The position numbers and the translations under genes are program-made. This document shows, in pieces, positions 7,055-17,262 of a stretch of DNA of 64,000 nucleotides. Below the pieces are notes generated by a model, which was not told the origin of the DNA, did no database searches, and worked only from the letters and a program-made list of their open reading frames with translations. Each line of letters opens with the position of its first letter. Position 1 is the stretch's first letter. The DNA comes from Actinomadura meyerae (GTDB lineage Bacteria; Actinomycetota; Actinomycetes; Streptosporangiales; Streptosporangiaceae), in the NCBI RefSeq assembly GCF_900188445.1, contig NZ_FZOR01000002.1, forward strand, positions 62,001-126,000, read 5' to 3'.

Positions 7055-8020
7055 ATGACGGTGCTGATGCTGGCGCGCGACGGCGACAAGGTGGCCGAAC
7101 GGGTCGCCGGCGAACTGCGCGGACGTGGAACCAGCGCGGTGCAGGTGAACCCGTCGAGTTTCCCCGCCCGGCTGTCCATGGGCGCCCGCCTGGACGGTTC
7201 GGGCTCCTGGGCTGGACGCCTGCGTGGCCGGGACGGCCTTGACGTCGAACTCGCCGGCATCAGCGCCGTATGGCAGCGAGGAACCACTCCGTTCGTGATG
7301 GACGAACGCATGTCGTCCCCCGAGCGCGCGTTCGCCTACGGGGAGGCCAGGCGTGGGTTCGGAGGCGTACTGACCGCGCTCGGAAGCTGCCTGTGGGTCA
7401 ACGACCCGGTGGCGGCGGCGCGCGCCGAGTACAAGCCGCTCCAACTCGCCGAGGCGGCGCGGGTCGGGTTGGCGGTGCCTGAGACCCTCATCACCTCAGA
7501 TGCGCGGACGGCCTACGACTGGGCGCAGGAACTCGGGCGTCCGATCGTGTACAAGCCCATGGACGGGGTCGTCCATGCCGACGAGGGGCGTGTGCGCATC
7601 CTCTACACCGCCCCGGTCACCGACCCGGAGAGCCTCCTCGATCCGGCGTTCGGCCGCACTGCTCAGATGCTTCAGGAGCGCGTCCAGAAAGCATTCGAGG
7701 CGCGCGTGACCGTGGTCGGCACTGAGGTGTTCGCGGTCCGGATCGACGCCAGGAGCACTGCGGCCCAGGAGGATTGGCGGGCGGACTACGACGGCCTGGA
7801 GTACAGCATCATCCATCTGCCGTTCGAGCTTCGGGCCAAGCTGCTACGTCTGATGGCGCGGCTCGGCCTCGTCTACGGGGCGTTCGACCTGATTCATGAC
7901 GTCTCAGGCCGGTGGGTGTTCCTGGAGGTGAACCAGCGCGGCGAGTTCGGATGGATCGCCGACACGACTGGTCTCGGCATCTACTCGGCCATGGCCGATC
8001 TCCTGGAGAGGGGCTCATGA
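7055..8020 (+). CDS. tgmB: ATP-grasp graspetide ligase (SAV_5884-type maturase)
   Basis: A 321-residue ATP-grasp ligase expected to activate Asp/Glu side chains of the TgmA core as acyl phosphates and close macrolactone (omega-ester) or lactam bonds. The N-terminal MTVLMLARDGDKVAERVAGEL is a pre-ATP-grasp domain. The ATP-grasp fold follows, with RPIVYKPMDGVV near residue 165, the hinge MLQERV near 206, and the metal site WVFLEVNQRGEFGW near residue 290 (Glu and Asn ligands). The start is ATG 7055, just past the tgmA stop. Its stop overlaps the tgmC start (ATGA), so ligase and methyltransferase are translationally coupled. Confidence 0.92.
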   Translation: MTVLMLARDGDKVAERVAGELRGRGTSAVQVNPSSFPARLSMGARLDGSGSWAGRLRGRDGLDVELAGISAVWQRGTTPFVMDERMSSPERAFAYGEARRGFGGVLTALGSCLWVNDPVAAARAEYKPLQLAEAARVGLAVPETLITSDARTAYDWAQELGRPIVYKPMDGVVHADEGRVRILYTAPVTDPESLLDPAFGRTAQMLQERVQKAFEARVTVVGTEVFAVRIDARSTAAQEDWRADYDGLEYSIIHLPFELRAKLLRLMARLGLVYGAFDLIHDVSGRWVFLEVNQRGEFGWIADTTGLGIYSAMADLLERGS

Positions 8021-9135
8021 ATAACAACGAGGAACTGGCCGCTTCGCTCGACGTCGGAGAGAAGTGGCTGGAGGCAATGCGGGCCGTACCCCGCGAGCTC
8101 TTCGTCCCGGACGTCGGCCTGGCCTGCCCTGAAGGCGGTGCCGGCTACCCGATCGGCCGCCAGGCTCGTCCTGAAGAATGGCTGCGCGCCGTTTACTCCG
8201 ACGCTGCGATCATCACCCAGCGCGAGGACGGCAAGGGCGACCCGCTGAAGGTCTCGGACGGATTGGCATCCAGCTCGATCTCTGCACCCGGCATCGCCTT
8301 TCGATGCCTGGAGCTGCTCGCTCCGCGCGACCACGACCGCGTCCTCGAAGTCGGTACGGGAACCGGATACACCGCCGCCGTCCTGTCAGCACGTGTCGGC
8401 GAGAAGAACGTCACCACCGTGGAGGTGGACGCCGGGATCGCCAGGCAGGCAGCAGCCAACCTCGCAGGAGCCGGCTTCGCACCGACTCTGATCGTGGGAG
8501 ACGGCCGGGCCGGGTTCTCGGACAACGCGCCATACGACCGTGTGCACGTGACCGCAGCCGTTGCCGAGGTGCCCTTCACCTGGGTGGAGCAGACCCGCCC
8601 CGGCGGCGTCATCGTGGCACCGTGGCAGCCGCTTCGCGCGCACGGCCTGCTCACTCGGCTGACCACGACCCGCGACGGCGCGTACGGGCGGTTCCACGGG
8701 CCCGCCGGGTACATGATGTTGCGTTCTCATCGCGCCGAGCTGGTCTGGCGGTTCCGCGACGAGGACGACGCCGACGTGACGGCGACCACGCTGGATCCCC
8801 GTACCGTCTTCGCGGCCGGGCCGGGTCTCCAACTCGCCACCGTGGCTCTCTCACCGGGCCTGGCGTATTGGGAGAAGCACTTCGACGACGGGTCCTTCTC
8901 ATTGCTGTTGTTCATGGTCGGCGATCCGGAAGGGCCGTGGGCCGTCTGCGACTGGGAGCCCGGACACGACCATTACGAAGTCACTCAGTACGGCGAACGA
9001 CGGCTCTGGGACGAGTTGGAGGACGCCTTCGAGTGGTGGGTCCGGCACGACGGACCCGGCGTCGACCGGTTCGGGCTGACCGTCGCGCCCGAAGGCGACA
9101 GGCTGTGGTTGGACGAGCCGACCCGCTTGGTCTGA
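8017..9135 (+). CDS. tgmC: PIMT-like methyltransferase of graspetide system
   Basis: A 372-residue methyltransferase of the protein-L-isoaspartate O-methyltransferase family found beside ATP-grasp RiPP ligases. Motif I VLEVGTGTGYTAAVL lies near residue 109, preceded by the PIMT-type SSSISAPGIAFRCLELL segment, with VTTVEVDAGIA as the acidic loop. The C-terminal ~150 residues are an extra acidic, Trp-rich domain absent from housekeeping PIMT. In characterised relatives (fuscimiditide, amycolimiditide) the enzyme methylates a core Asp, which cyclises to an aspartimide. The same chemistry is inferred here. The start ATG 8017 overlaps tgmB by four bases; it is the last gene of the arm. Confidence 0.9.
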   Translation: MNNNEELAASLDVGEKWLEAMRAVPRELFVPDVGLACPEGGAGYPIGRQARPEEWLRAVYSDAAIITQREDGKGDPLKVSDGLASSSISAPGIAFRCLELLAPRDHDRVLEVGTGTGYTAAVLSARVGEKNVTTVEVDAGIARQAAANLAGAGFAPTLIVGDGRAGFSDNAPYDRVHVTAAVAEVPFTWVEQTRPGGVIVAPWQPLRAHGLLTRLTTTRDGAYGRFHGPAGYMMLRSHRAELVWRFRDEDDADVTATTLDPRTVFAAGPGLQLATVALSPGLAYWEKHFDDGSFSLLLFMVGDPEGPWAVCDWEPGHDHYEVTQYGERRLWDELEDAFEWWVRHDGPGVDRFGLTVAPEGDRLWLDEPTRLV

Positions 9136-9140
9136 GGAGG

Positions 9141-9211
9141 TCAGCGGCCGGTCGAGCCGTCGATGGGCTCGCGGAGGATGTCGGTGTGGCCCGCGCGGCT
9201 GCCGGTCGTGG
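9141..9211 (-). pseudogene. Probable DUF664/DinB gene 3' remnant
   Basis: On the minus strand a 23-codon open stretch ends in a stop at 9141-9143 and reads TGSRAGHTDILREPIDG followed by STGR. This resembles the conserved C-terminal end of DinB-type DUF664 proteins (xRHaGHxDIlREqIDG). Nothing upstream in this frame continues the family; the mdh terminator begins at 9212. It starts six bases past the tgmC stop, so it marks a deletion or insertion junction at the right edge of the island. The family match is from memory and the piece is short. Confidence 0.5.
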
Positions 9212-9245
9212 ACGAGCCCCGGGCCTGTGCGGTCCCGGGGCTCGT
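9212..9245. terminator. Bidirectional terminator between tgmC and mdh
   Basis: A perfect 12-bp stem, ACGAGCCCCGGG (9212-9223) with CCCGGGGCTCGT (9234-9245), and a 10-base loop, placed between convergent genes. There is no strong T-run, as is usual in high-GC actinomycetes. Confidence 0.75.
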
Positions 9246-9257
9246 TCGCGCGGAAGG

Positions 9258-10280
<1,023 letters not shown>

Positions 10281-10424
10281 TCAGGCGGCCATCCTTCGTA
10301 CCCGACCGCCGAAGAGCCGCGCCGCCGCGGTTTCTCTCGCTGTCGAGATATTTCCGGCCTCAGGCTATCGCGCGTCCCCTACCCGTCGGCGCGCAGGTGC
10401 ACCCACCGGCATGCCGCCCACGCG

Positions 10425-10458
10425 GAAGGCCGCCCCGGACGGGTCCGGGACGGCCTTC
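10425..10458 (-). terminator. Terminator downstream of icd
   Basis: An inverted repeat, GAAGGCCG..CCGGAC with GTCCGG..CGGCCTTC (10425-10440 and 10443-10458), in a compact hairpin 34 bases past the icd stop. Two internal mismatched bases per arm. Confidence 0.7.
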
Positions 10459-10492
10459 ACGACCGCATGCGCGGGCGGCGTTCGGTCGGGCG

Positions 10493-11710
10493 TCAGCCGC
10501 CGATCTTCTTCTGGAGGTTGGTGTCGAGCGCCTCCAGGAAGCCCTGCGTCGTCAGCCACGGCGTCTCGCCGCCGACCAGGAGCGCCAGATCCTTGGTCAT
10601 CTGGCCGGACTCGACGGTCTCGACGCAGACCGCCTCCAGCTTGCGGGCGAAGTCGATGACCTCGGGCTGGCCGTCGAGCTTGCCGCGGTGCTCGAGGCCG
10701 CGGGTCCAGGCGAAGATGGACGCGATCGGGTTGGTCGACGTCGGCTTGCCCTGCTGGTGCTGGCGGTAGTGCCGGGTCACCGTGCCGTGCGCGGCCTCGG
10801 CCTCGACGGTCTTGCCGTCGGGGGTCATGAGGACGGACGTCATGAGGCCGAGGGAGCCGAAGCCCTGGGCCAGGGTGTCGGACTGGACGTCGCCGTCGTA
10901 GTTCTTGGCGGCCCAGACGAACCCGCCCTCCCACTTGAGCGCCGCGGCGACCATGTCGTCGATGAGGCGGTGCTCGTAGGTGAGGCCCTTGGCCTCGAAC
11001 TCGGCCTTGAACTCGGTCTCGTAGATCTCCTGGAAGAGGTCCTTGAACCGGCCGTCGTAGGCCTTGAGGATCGTGTTCTTCGTGGACATGTACAGCGGCA
11101 TCTCGCGGCTGAGCGCGTACCGCATGCTCGTCCGGGCGAAGTCGCGGATCGAGTCGTCGTAGTTGTACATGCCCATGGCGACGCCGCCGCCGGTGAAGTC
11201 GGCGACCTCGAACTCCATCGGCTCGCCCTCGCCGGACGGGGTGTAGGTGATCGTCACCTTGCCGGGGCCGGGGACGACGAAGTCGGTGGCCTTGTACTGG
11301 TCGCCGTGCGCGTGGCGGCCGATGATGATCGGCTTGGTCCAGCCGGGCACCAGGCGCGGGATGTTGGAGACCACGATCGGCTCGCGGAAGATCACGCCGC
11401 CCAGGATGTTGCGGATCGTCCCGTTCGGGGACCGCCACATCTTCTTCAGGCCGAACTCCTCGACGCGCGCCTCGTCGGGGGTGATGGTGGCGCACTTGAC
11501 GCCGACGCCGTGCTCCTTGATGGCGTTCGCGGCGTCGATGGTGACCTGGTCGTCCGTGGCGTCACGGTGCTCGATCCCCAGGTCGTAGTACTTCAGGTCC
11601 ACATCGAGGTAGGGCAGGATCAGCTGGTCCTTGATGAATTTCCAGATGATCCGCGTCATTTCGTCGCCGTCGAGTTCGACGACCGGGCCCGCTACTTTGA
11701 TCTTGGGCAT
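10493..11710 (-). CDS. icd: NADP-dependent isocitrate dehydrogenase
   Basis: A 405-residue homodimeric-type isocitrate dehydrogenase of the subfamily with eukaryotic-like sequence, converting isocitrate to 2-oxoglutarate and CO2 with NADP. It opens with [14 protein letters not shown] (substrate and metal region). It contains [12 protein letters not shown], the phosphoserine-equivalent loop with substrate arginines, [16 protein letters not shown], and the NADP segment [10 protein letters not shown] near residue 310. ATG 11710 follows AAAGGGACAG. Full length with no defects. It sits between mdh and a DUF3017 gene, an order seen in other actinomycetes. Confidence 0.96.
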   Translation of the reverse strand: MPKIKVAGPVVELDGDEMTRIIWKFIKDQLILPYLDVDLKYYDLGIEHRDATDDQVTIDAANAIKEHGVGVKCATITPDEARVEEFGLKKMWRSPNGTIRNILGGVIFREPIVVSNIPRLVPGWTKPIIIGRHAHGDQYKATDFVVPGPGKVTITYTPSGEGEPMEFEVADFTGGGVAMGMYNYDDSIRDFARTSMRYALSREMPLYMSTKNTILKAYDGRFKDLFQEIYETEFKAEFEAKGLTYEHRLIDDMVAAALKWEGGFVWAAKNYDGDVQSDTLAQGFGSLGLMTSVLMTPDGKTVEAEAAHGTVTRHYRQHQQGKPTSTNPIASIFAWTRGLEHRGKLDGQPEVIDFARKLEAVCVETVESGQMTKDLALLVGGETPWLTTQGFLEALDTNLQKKIGG

Positions 11711-11910
11711 GCTGTTGCTGTCCCTTTCCTACACCTGGCCAGCTGGCGAGGCCTTCCCATCCTCGGCGGGCATGGCGGTGTCTCGGGCCGCCGGGATCGC
11801 CGGACGAAAAGGACTCAAGTCCTTGTAAGGCTCAACTGGCTAGGCTAGCCGAGCCGGTCATGCGGTCTAGACCTGGCCTGGCCCGGAGGGCCTGGACCTG
11901 CGCGGACGCG

Positions 11911-12468
11911 TCAGGACGGCGGCACGTTTCCGGGCGGACCGCTTCCCGGCGCACCGGCCGCGGGCGGGCCGGATGCGGACGCGCGGCCGGAACCGGACGC
12001 ACCGGCGGCTCCCGGTGCACCGGGAGCGCCGGGAGCGCCGGGGGCACCGGACGCGGCGCGGCGCCCGGCGATGAGCAGGCGCAGGCCGCGGGCCGCGGCG
12101 GTGAGCGCGATCACGATGCCGAACGCGCCCGCGAGGGACAGCCCGGTCTTGTTCATCGGCGGGACGCTCAGCGAGACGAACGCCACCATCTCCCCCATGA
12201 TCACCAGCGTCCAGCAGTCGACGGAGCGGCTGCGGACGGCGAGCGGGCCGAGCTGCGACTCCGGCAGCAGCAGCCGGGCGAGGGCGCCGATGAGGAGGGC
12301 GGCGGCCATCAGGCCGGAGCCCTTTCGGAAGTAGTTGAAGGCGCACAGCGTCAGGCCGGCGCCGACCCCGCTGAGCACGAGCAGGTAGGGCAGCTGCGCC
12401 AGCCAGTGCGGCGCGGCGCCCCCGCGGCGCGGCGCGCGCCGCCTGCGCCGGTGCACCTGAGTGCTCAT
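11911..12468 (-). CDS. DUF3017 membrane protein
   Basis: A 185-residue protein of the actinobacterial DUF3017 family. A basic N-terminus ([12 protein letters not shown]) precedes four hydrophobic segments: about residues 22-43, 51-67, 82-99 and 107-127. The last ~55 residues are a low-complexity Gly-Ala-Pro-Ser tail with repeated GAP units. The ATG at 12468 was chosen over a longer frame because the shorter form matches the family and avoids unrelated leader residues. Its position near folD and mdh/icd matches Streptomyces. The function is unknown. Confidence 0.82.
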   Translation of the reverse strand: MSTQVHRRRRRAPRRGGAAPHWLAQLPYLLVLSGVGAGLTLCAFNYFRKGSGLMAAALLIGALARLLLPESQLGPLAVRSRSVDCWTLVIMGEMVAFVSLSVPPMNKTGLSLAGAFGIVIALTAAARGLRLLIAGRRAASGAPGAPGAPGAPGAAGASGSGRASASGPPAAGAPGSGPPGNVPPS

Positions 12469-12726
12469 GGCCCTCACGGTATCGCCGATCCCGCCCCCGG
12501 ACGACATCGCACGGAGAACCGCATCCCCCTCGGACGGCCCCGCGGTGGAACGGTCCGGCTTGTCGTCCGAAGCCCGGATAAGGGATGGGACGGAAGGTGC
12601 CCGGGTGATGCCCGAGTAGCCGGAATCCCTTGCGCCATCGGTGCTACTCGCCAGTAGGAGGGTGTGACGGCACGGCGCCCGGGTAACCCGGCAGACAGGG
12701 GTCGCTAACTAGCTGGGAGGACTGCC

Positions 12727-13455
12727 GTGGAGGGGCCGTTCATGCGGATCGAGGACAGCGGGCTGGTGATGCCGCTGCGCCCCGACGTTACGACGGTCGG
12801 GAGAGGGAGAGGAGTCGACGTACGCCTCGACGACCCGAGTGTGTCCCGTTTGCACGCAGAAATCGTCCGACGCGGTCCGTACGTCTACGTGGTGGACATG
12901 GGCCTGTCCCGCAACGGGACGCGCGTCAACGGCCGGCCGATCGCCCGCCGTGTGCTGGAGGACGGTGACGTCGTGAGCTTCGGCACGGCGCGCTGCCGGT
13001 TGGGGGGCATCCCCCGTGAGGAGGTCGACCCGGACGTCGAACTGCGGCGCGCCGTCGCGCCCGAGCTCACCCGCCGCGAGGTCGACGTGCTGACCTCGCT
13101 GTGCCGACCCGCCCTGTCCGATGAGGCGTTCGTGGCCCCCGCCACGGCGCGCGACATCGCCGGCGAGCTGGTCGTCACGGAGGCGGCCGTCAAGCAGCAC
13201 CTGCTGCGCCTCTACCAGAAGTTCCGCATCCCCGAGGGTGCCAACCGGCGCACGCGGCTCGCCAACGAGGTCATCGCGATGGGCCTCGTCCGCCCGCTGC
13301 CGCCGGTGCACGTCCCGCACCAGGGGCGTCCGCCGATGGACGGCCGGGTCCCCGGCGTCCGCGCCACCGGGGAGACGCGCCGGCCGGGCGCGCCGGGGCA
13401 CGGCCACGGGCCGGGCCGTCCGGCGCCCAGCACGGCGGGACGGAGGGCCAGTTGA
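12727..13455 (+). CDS. FHA-domain protein with winged/LuxR-like HTH
   Basis: A 242-residue protein. The FHA domain (about residues 15-98) recognises phosphothreonine: GRGRGVDVRLDDPSVSRLHAEI carries the conserved GR, S and H, followed by NGTRVNG. The second domain (about 115-195) is an HTH with TRREVDVLTSL...ARDIAGELVVTEAAVKQHLLRLYQKF, resembling the DNA-binding part of LuxR/BldB-type regulators. The tail is disordered and Pro/Arg/Gly-rich. GTG 12727 follows GGGAGG; ATG 12742 is an alternative. Likely a transcription factor controlled by a Ser/Thr kinase, which is inference from the domain pair. The 258 bases upstream hold no other gene. Confidence 0.83.
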   Translation: MEGPFMRIEDSGLVMPLRPDVTTVGRGRGVDVRLDDPSVSRLHAEIVRRGPYVYVVDMGLSRNGTRVNGRPIARRVLEDGDVVSFGTARCRLGGIPREEVDPDVELRRAVAPELTRREVDVLTSLCRPALSDEAFVAPATARDIAGELVVTEAAVKQHLLRLYQKFRIPEGANRRTRLANEVIAMGLVRPLPPVHVPHQGRPPMDGRVPGVRATGETRRPGAPGHGHGPGRPAPSTAGRRAS

Positions 13456-13578
13456 GCTGAGCCCGCGGTCGCCCTCCCGGCAGCGCGAAACCTGAGGGCG
13501 ATCGCTTGACCCCCTGCCGGGCCGCGCAGGTGACGGCGCGGCCCCGGTCAGGGAACGTGCACGGCGAACGAACGTGCG

Positions 13579-13610
13579 GGGCCGCCGCCTCGGTGCTGGG
13601 GCGGCGGCCC
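13579..13610 (-). terminator. Terminator downstream of folD
   Basis: A perfect 11-bp stem, GGGCCGCCGCC (13579-13589) with GGCGGCGGCCC (13600-13610), and a 10-base loop, 50 bases past the folD stop and facing the FHA gene. Confidence 0.7.
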
Positions 13611-13659
13611 TTACGGTGCCCGGGGACACCGTGCCCGGGAGACGCCGGGCCGGAGTCCG

Positions 13660-14508
13660 CTAGAGGCTCTGCTCGGCGGCCTCGACGACGTTGGCGAGCA
13701 GCATGGCGCGGGTCATCGGGCCGACGCCGCCGGGGTTCGGCGCGATCCAGCCGGCGACGTCGCGGACGTCGGCGGCGACGTCCCCGGCGAGCTTGCCGTC
13801 CACCCGGGAGACGCCCACGTCGAGGACGGCCGCGCCGGGCTTGACCATGTCGGCGGTGATCAGGCCGGGCACCCCGGCGGCGGCCACGACGATGTCGGCC
13901 GCGCGGGTGTGCGCGGCGAGGTCGCGCGTCGCGGTGTGGCAGAGCGTCACGGTCGCGTTCTCGGTGCGGCGGGTCAGCAGCAGGCCGAGCGACCGCCCGA
14001 CGGTGATGCCGCGCCCGACGACGGTGACCTCGGCGCCCTTGATCGGGACGTCGAAGCGGCGCAGCAGCTCGATGATGCCCTTCGGCGTGCAGGGCAGCGG
14101 GCCCGGCTGCATCAGCACGAGCCGCCCGAGGTTCGTCGGGTGCAGGCCGTCGGCGTCCTTGGCGGGGTCGATGCGCTCCAGCACGCGCTGCTCGTCCAGG
14201 CCCTTCGGCAGCGGGAGCTGGACGATGTAGCCGGTGCAGGACGGGTCGGCGTTCAGCTCGGCGACGGCGCGCTCGACGTCGTCCTGGGTGGCGGTGGCGG
14301 GCAGGTCGCGGCGGATGCTCTCGATGCCGACCTCGGCGCAGTCGCGGTGCTTCATGTTGACGTAGGAGTGGCTGCCGGGGTCGTCGCCGACCAGCACCGT
14401 GCCGAGCCCGACGGACACGCCGCGGTCGCGCAGCGCCTCCACGCGCACCTTGAGGTTCGAGCGGATCTCGGCGGCCGTGGCCTTGCCGTCCAGAATCTGT
14501 GCCGTCAT
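13660..14508 (-). CDS. folD: Methylenetetrahydrofolate dehydrogenase/cyclohydrolase
   Basis: A 282-residue bifunctional enzyme that oxidises 5,10-methylene-THF and hydrolyses the product to 10-formyl-THF, the formyl donor for PurN and PurH nearby. Catalytic features are visible: [15 protein letters not shown] with the active Tyr and Lys, [28 protein letters not shown], the NADP site [16 protein letters not shown], and [12 protein letters not shown] near the end. ATG 14508 follows GGAGG. Full length and intact. One-carbon supply for purines explains its proximity to purNH. Confidence 0.96.
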   Translation of the reverse strand: MTAQILDGKATAAEIRSNLKVRVEALRDRGVSVGLGTVLVGDDPGSHSYVNMKHRDCAEVGIESIRRDLPATATQDDVERAVAELNADPSCTGYIVQLPLPKGLDEQRVLERIDPAKDADGLHPTNLGRLVLMQPGPLPCTPKGIIELLRRFDVPIKGAEVTVVGRGITVGRSLGLLLTRRTENATVTLCHTATRDLAAHTRAADIVVAAAGVPGLITADMVKPGAAVLDVGVSRVDGKLAGDVAADVRDVAGWIAPNPGGVGPMTRAMLLANVVEAAEQSL

Positions 14509-14720
14509 GCGTTCCTCCGCGTGGATCTCGCCGTAAGGCCCGCGGGACCGGGCCCGGCTCACGGTCCCGTCCACCCAGGCGCGCGGTGTCCGGACTGTCG
14601 TTCGCTCCCCGGTGGTGATCCACCTTGACTGCGCCAGTCGCGTGAAAACCCATGGTAACCGTCGAGTGGCACCTGGAAATCGGCGCCGAGTGGCCCTGCC
14701 GGTGGCCGTTCCCCTCCTCC

Positions 14721-14726
14721 TACCGT
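14721..14726 (+). promoter_or_regulatory. -10 hexamer for leaderless GNAT gene
   Basis: TACCGT fits TANNNT. Seven bases after it lies ATG 14734, so transcription would begin at or next to the start codon. No ribosome-binding site is present, which supports a leaderless mRNA. Confidence 0.4.
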
Positions 14727-14733
14727 CGTGCCC

Positions 14734-15327
14734 ATGAGCGACGCATGGTTCGAACGGCCCGTCCTGACCGGGCGCCACGTGCGGCTGGAGCCGCTGTCCC
14801 CCGCGCACGCCGAGGGGCTGTTCGAGGCGTCCAAGGACCCGGACGTGTGGGCCTGGCTGTCCGAGCGGCAGCCGGCGACGGCCGGCGAGATGAGCGCGCT
14901 CGTCGACCGGGCACTGGCCGACTGCGAGCGCCGCGTGCGGCTCCCCTGGGTCCAGATCGACGCCGTGACGGGGGAGGTCGCGGGGACGACGTCGTACTAC
15001 GAGGTCGCCCCGTCCCACCGGGGGCTGTGCATCGGGCACACCTGGCTCGGCGCGCGCTGGCAGCGGACGGGCCTCAACACGGAGGCGAAGCTGCTCCTGC
15101 TCGGACGGGCGTTCGAGTCCCTGGGCGCGATCAGGGTCGGCTGGCACACGCACGTCCGGAACGCGCGGTCGCGGGCGGCGATCGAGCGGCTCGGCGCGGC
15201 GTTCGAGGGCGTCCACCGCAAGCACCGCATCCGGGCGGACGGCTCGATCCGCGACACCGCCGCGTACGGGATGACGGACGACGAGTGGCCGGCCGCCGCG
15301 GCCGCGCTCAGGGCACGGCTGCGCTAG
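14734..15327 (+). CDS. GNAT-family N-acetyltransferase
   Basis: A 197-residue acetyltransferase of the RimJ/RimL type. It shows [19 protein letters not shown] at the N-terminus, the acetyl-CoA strand region [28 protein letters not shown] with the family's Trp and Gly-x-Asn-x-Glu pattern, and the C-terminal [22 protein letters not shown] typical of this subfamily. Length fits. ATG 14734 is preferred over GTG 14728 because of the leaderless promoter spacing. Its substrate, a protein N-terminus or small amine, is unknown. It lies alone between folD and the purine genes. Confidence 0.87.
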   Translation: MSDAWFERPVLTGRHVRLEPLSPAHAEGLFEASKDPDVWAWLSERQPATAGEMSALVDRALADCERRVRLPWVQIDAVTGEVAGTTSYYEVAPSHRGLCIGHTWLGARWQRTGLNTEAKLLLLGRAFESLGAIRVGWHTHVRNARSRAAIERLGAAFEGVHRKHRIRADGSIRDTAAYGMTDDEWPAAAAALRARLR

Positions 15328-15367
15328 CCGTGCACGGCTGCGCAGCCGATGCGCGGACCGCCGGAGG

Positions 15368-15544
15368 CTAGTCCTCCGAGCGCTGGCGCCAGGCCAGGAG
15401 GCGGTCGGTGCCGTGCCAGCCCAGCTGGGCGGCCAGGAGGGCGGCCAGGAACGCGGCGACCAGCCCGATCACCTGCCGGGAGTCCATCAGCAGCGAGTCG
15501 ACCAGGTAGACCGAGCGCAGCATCACGGCGAGCAGCACGTCCAT
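15368..15544 (-). CDS. Small membrane protein, 58 residues
   Basis: A short gene with an excellent ribosome site (GGAGGCGCG directly upstream of ATG 15544). The protein begins [18 protein letters not shown] and continues with a hydrophobic stretch [19 protein letters not shown], so one or two membrane segments are likely. The C-terminus is charged, ending RQRSED. It lies downstream of purH on the same strand after a 150-base gap. No family is recognised. Codon third-position G/C bias is consistent with real coding. Confidence 0.65.
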   Translation of the reverse strand: MDVLLAVMLRSVYLVDSLLMDSRQVIGLVAAFLAALLAAQLGWHGTDRLLAWRQRSED

Positions 15545-15696
15545 CGCGCCTCCAAGACGGAACGCCCGCGCCCGGGTGGGAGGGTCGTGCGGGAAGGGCG
15601 CGGTCCCGGCCAGAGGCTACCCGCCCGAAAAAGTGAAGACGACGGCGCTAAACCCGGTGCGGCACGTGTTCCGCGCCACACCGGGCCCACCGCTCG

Positions 15697-17262
15697 TCAG
15701 TGGTAGAAGTGCCGGACGCCGGTGAAGTACAGGCTGATGCCGGCCTTCCGCGCCGCCTCGATGACCTTGTCGTCGTTGACGGACCCGCCCGGCTCGACGA
15801 TCGCCTTCACGCCCGCCTCCGTCAGCACCTCCAGGCCGTCCGGGAACGGGAAGAAGGCGTCGGACGCGCCCACGGCGGACGCGGCGCGCTCCGCGCCCGC
15901 CCGCGCGACCGCGAGCTTGGCGGAGTCGACCCGGTTGACCTGGCCCATGCCGACGCCGACGGTCGCGCCGTCCGCGGCCAGCAGGATCGCGTTGGACTTC
16001 ACCGAGCGGATCGCCCGCCACGCGAACGCCAGGTCGCGCAGCGTCGCCTCGTCCACGGCCTCGCCGGTCTTCAGCTCCCAGGCGGACGGGTCGTCGCCGG
16101 GGGCATCCACGGCGTCGACGCCCTGCACCAGGAGGCCGCCGTCGATGCGCCGGTGCTCGACCGCGCCCGCGGGGGCGTCCGGGCAGACCAGCAGCCGGAC
16201 GTTCTTGAACCGGTCCTTCAGCACGGTGACGGCCTCGTCGTCGAAGGACGGGGCGATCACGACCTCGGCGAAGCTCTCGGTGACCTGCCGGGCCATGGCG
16301 GCGGTGACCGGGCGGTTCGCCGCGATCACGCCGCCGTAGGCGGACACGGGGTCGCACGCGTGCGCCTTGCGGTGCGCCTCGGCGATGTCGGCGCCGACCG
16401 CGATGCCGCACGGGTTGGCGTGCTTGATGATCGCGACGCAGGGCTCGGTGAAGTCGTAGGCGGCGCGGCGGGCGGCGTCGGTGTCCACGTAGTTGTTGTA
16501 GGACATCTCCTTGCCGTACAGCTGCTCCGCGCCCGCCAGCCCGGTCTCGCCCGGCGAGCGGTACAGGGCGGCGCGCTGGTGCGGGTTCTCGCCGTACCGG
16601 AGGGTGTTCGACCGCTCCCAGGTGGCGCCGAGGAAGTCGGGCCAGCCGGACTCGGCGGCGGCCTCGTCGGGCGCGTAGGCGCTCGCGAACCAGGACGCCA
16701 CGGCAACGTCGTAGGACGCGGTGTGCGCGAAGGCCCGCGCGGCGAGGCGGCGCCGCTCCTCCAGGGTGAAGCCGCCGGCCTTCACCGCGTCCAGGACCGT
16801 GCCGTAGGCGGACGGGTCGACGACGACGGAGACGCTCGCGTGGTTCTTCGCGGCGGCGCGCACCATGGTCGGGCCGCCGATGTCGATCTGCTCGACGCAC
16901 TCGTCCGGCTTGGCGCCCGAGTCGACGGTGTCGGCGAACGGGTAGAGGTTCACGACCACCAGGTCGAACGGCTCCACCGCGAGGTCGTCGAGCTGCTGGA
17001 GGTGGTCCTCCTTGCGGCGGTCCGCGAGCAGCCCGGCGTGGATCTTGGGGTGCAGGGTCTTGACCCGGCCGTCCAGGCACTCGGGGAACCCGGTGAGCTT
17101 CTCCACCTTCATCACCGGGACGCCGGCGGCGGAGATCCGGCCGGCCGTCGACCCGGTCGAGACGATCTCCACCCCCGCCTCGTGGAGGCCGCGGGCCAGC
17201 TCCTCCAGCCCGGTCTTGTCGTACACGCTGATCAGCGCGCGCTTAATCGCCACCCGACTCAC
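15697..17262 (-). CDS. purH: Bifunctional AICAR transformylase/IMP cyclohydrolase
   Basis: A 521-residue enzyme performing the last two steps of IMP synthesis. The N-terminal IMP cyclohydrolase domain has [24 protein letters not shown] and [20 protein letters not shown] residues ([14 protein letters not shown]). The C-terminal transformylase domain has [22 protein letters not shown] and [11 protein letters not shown] with the catalytic Lys-His. I chose GTG 17262 because GGGGAG lies 8 bases upstream and length then matches the family; GTG 17253 and ATG 17280 are alternatives. The start lies inside the end of purN, so the pair is translationally coupled. Confidence 0.96.
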   Translation of the reverse strand: MSRVAIKRALISVYDKTGLEELARGLHEAGVEIVSTGSTAGRISAAGVPVMKVEKLTGFPECLDGRVKTLHPKIHAGLLADRRKEDHLQQLDDLAVEPFDLVVVNLYPFADTVDSGAKPDECVEQIDIGGPTMVRAAAKNHASVSVVVDPSAYGTVLDAVKAGGFTLEERRRLAARAFAHTASYDVAVASWFASAYAPDEAAAESGWPDFLGATWERSNTLRYGENPHQRAALYRSPGETGLAGAEQLYGKEMSYNNYVDTDAARRAAYDFTEPCVAIIKHANPCGIAVGADIAEAHRKAHACDPVSAYGGVIAANRPVTAAMARQVTESFAEVVIAPSFDDEAVTVLKDRFKNVRLLVCPDAPAGAVEHRRIDGGLLVQGVDAVDAPGDDPSAWELKTGEAVDEATLRDLAFAWRAIRSVKSNAILLAADGATVGVGMGQVNRVDSAKLAVARAGAERAASAVGASDAFFPFPDGLEVLTEAGVKAIVEPGGSVNDDKVIEAARKAGISLYFTGVRHFYH

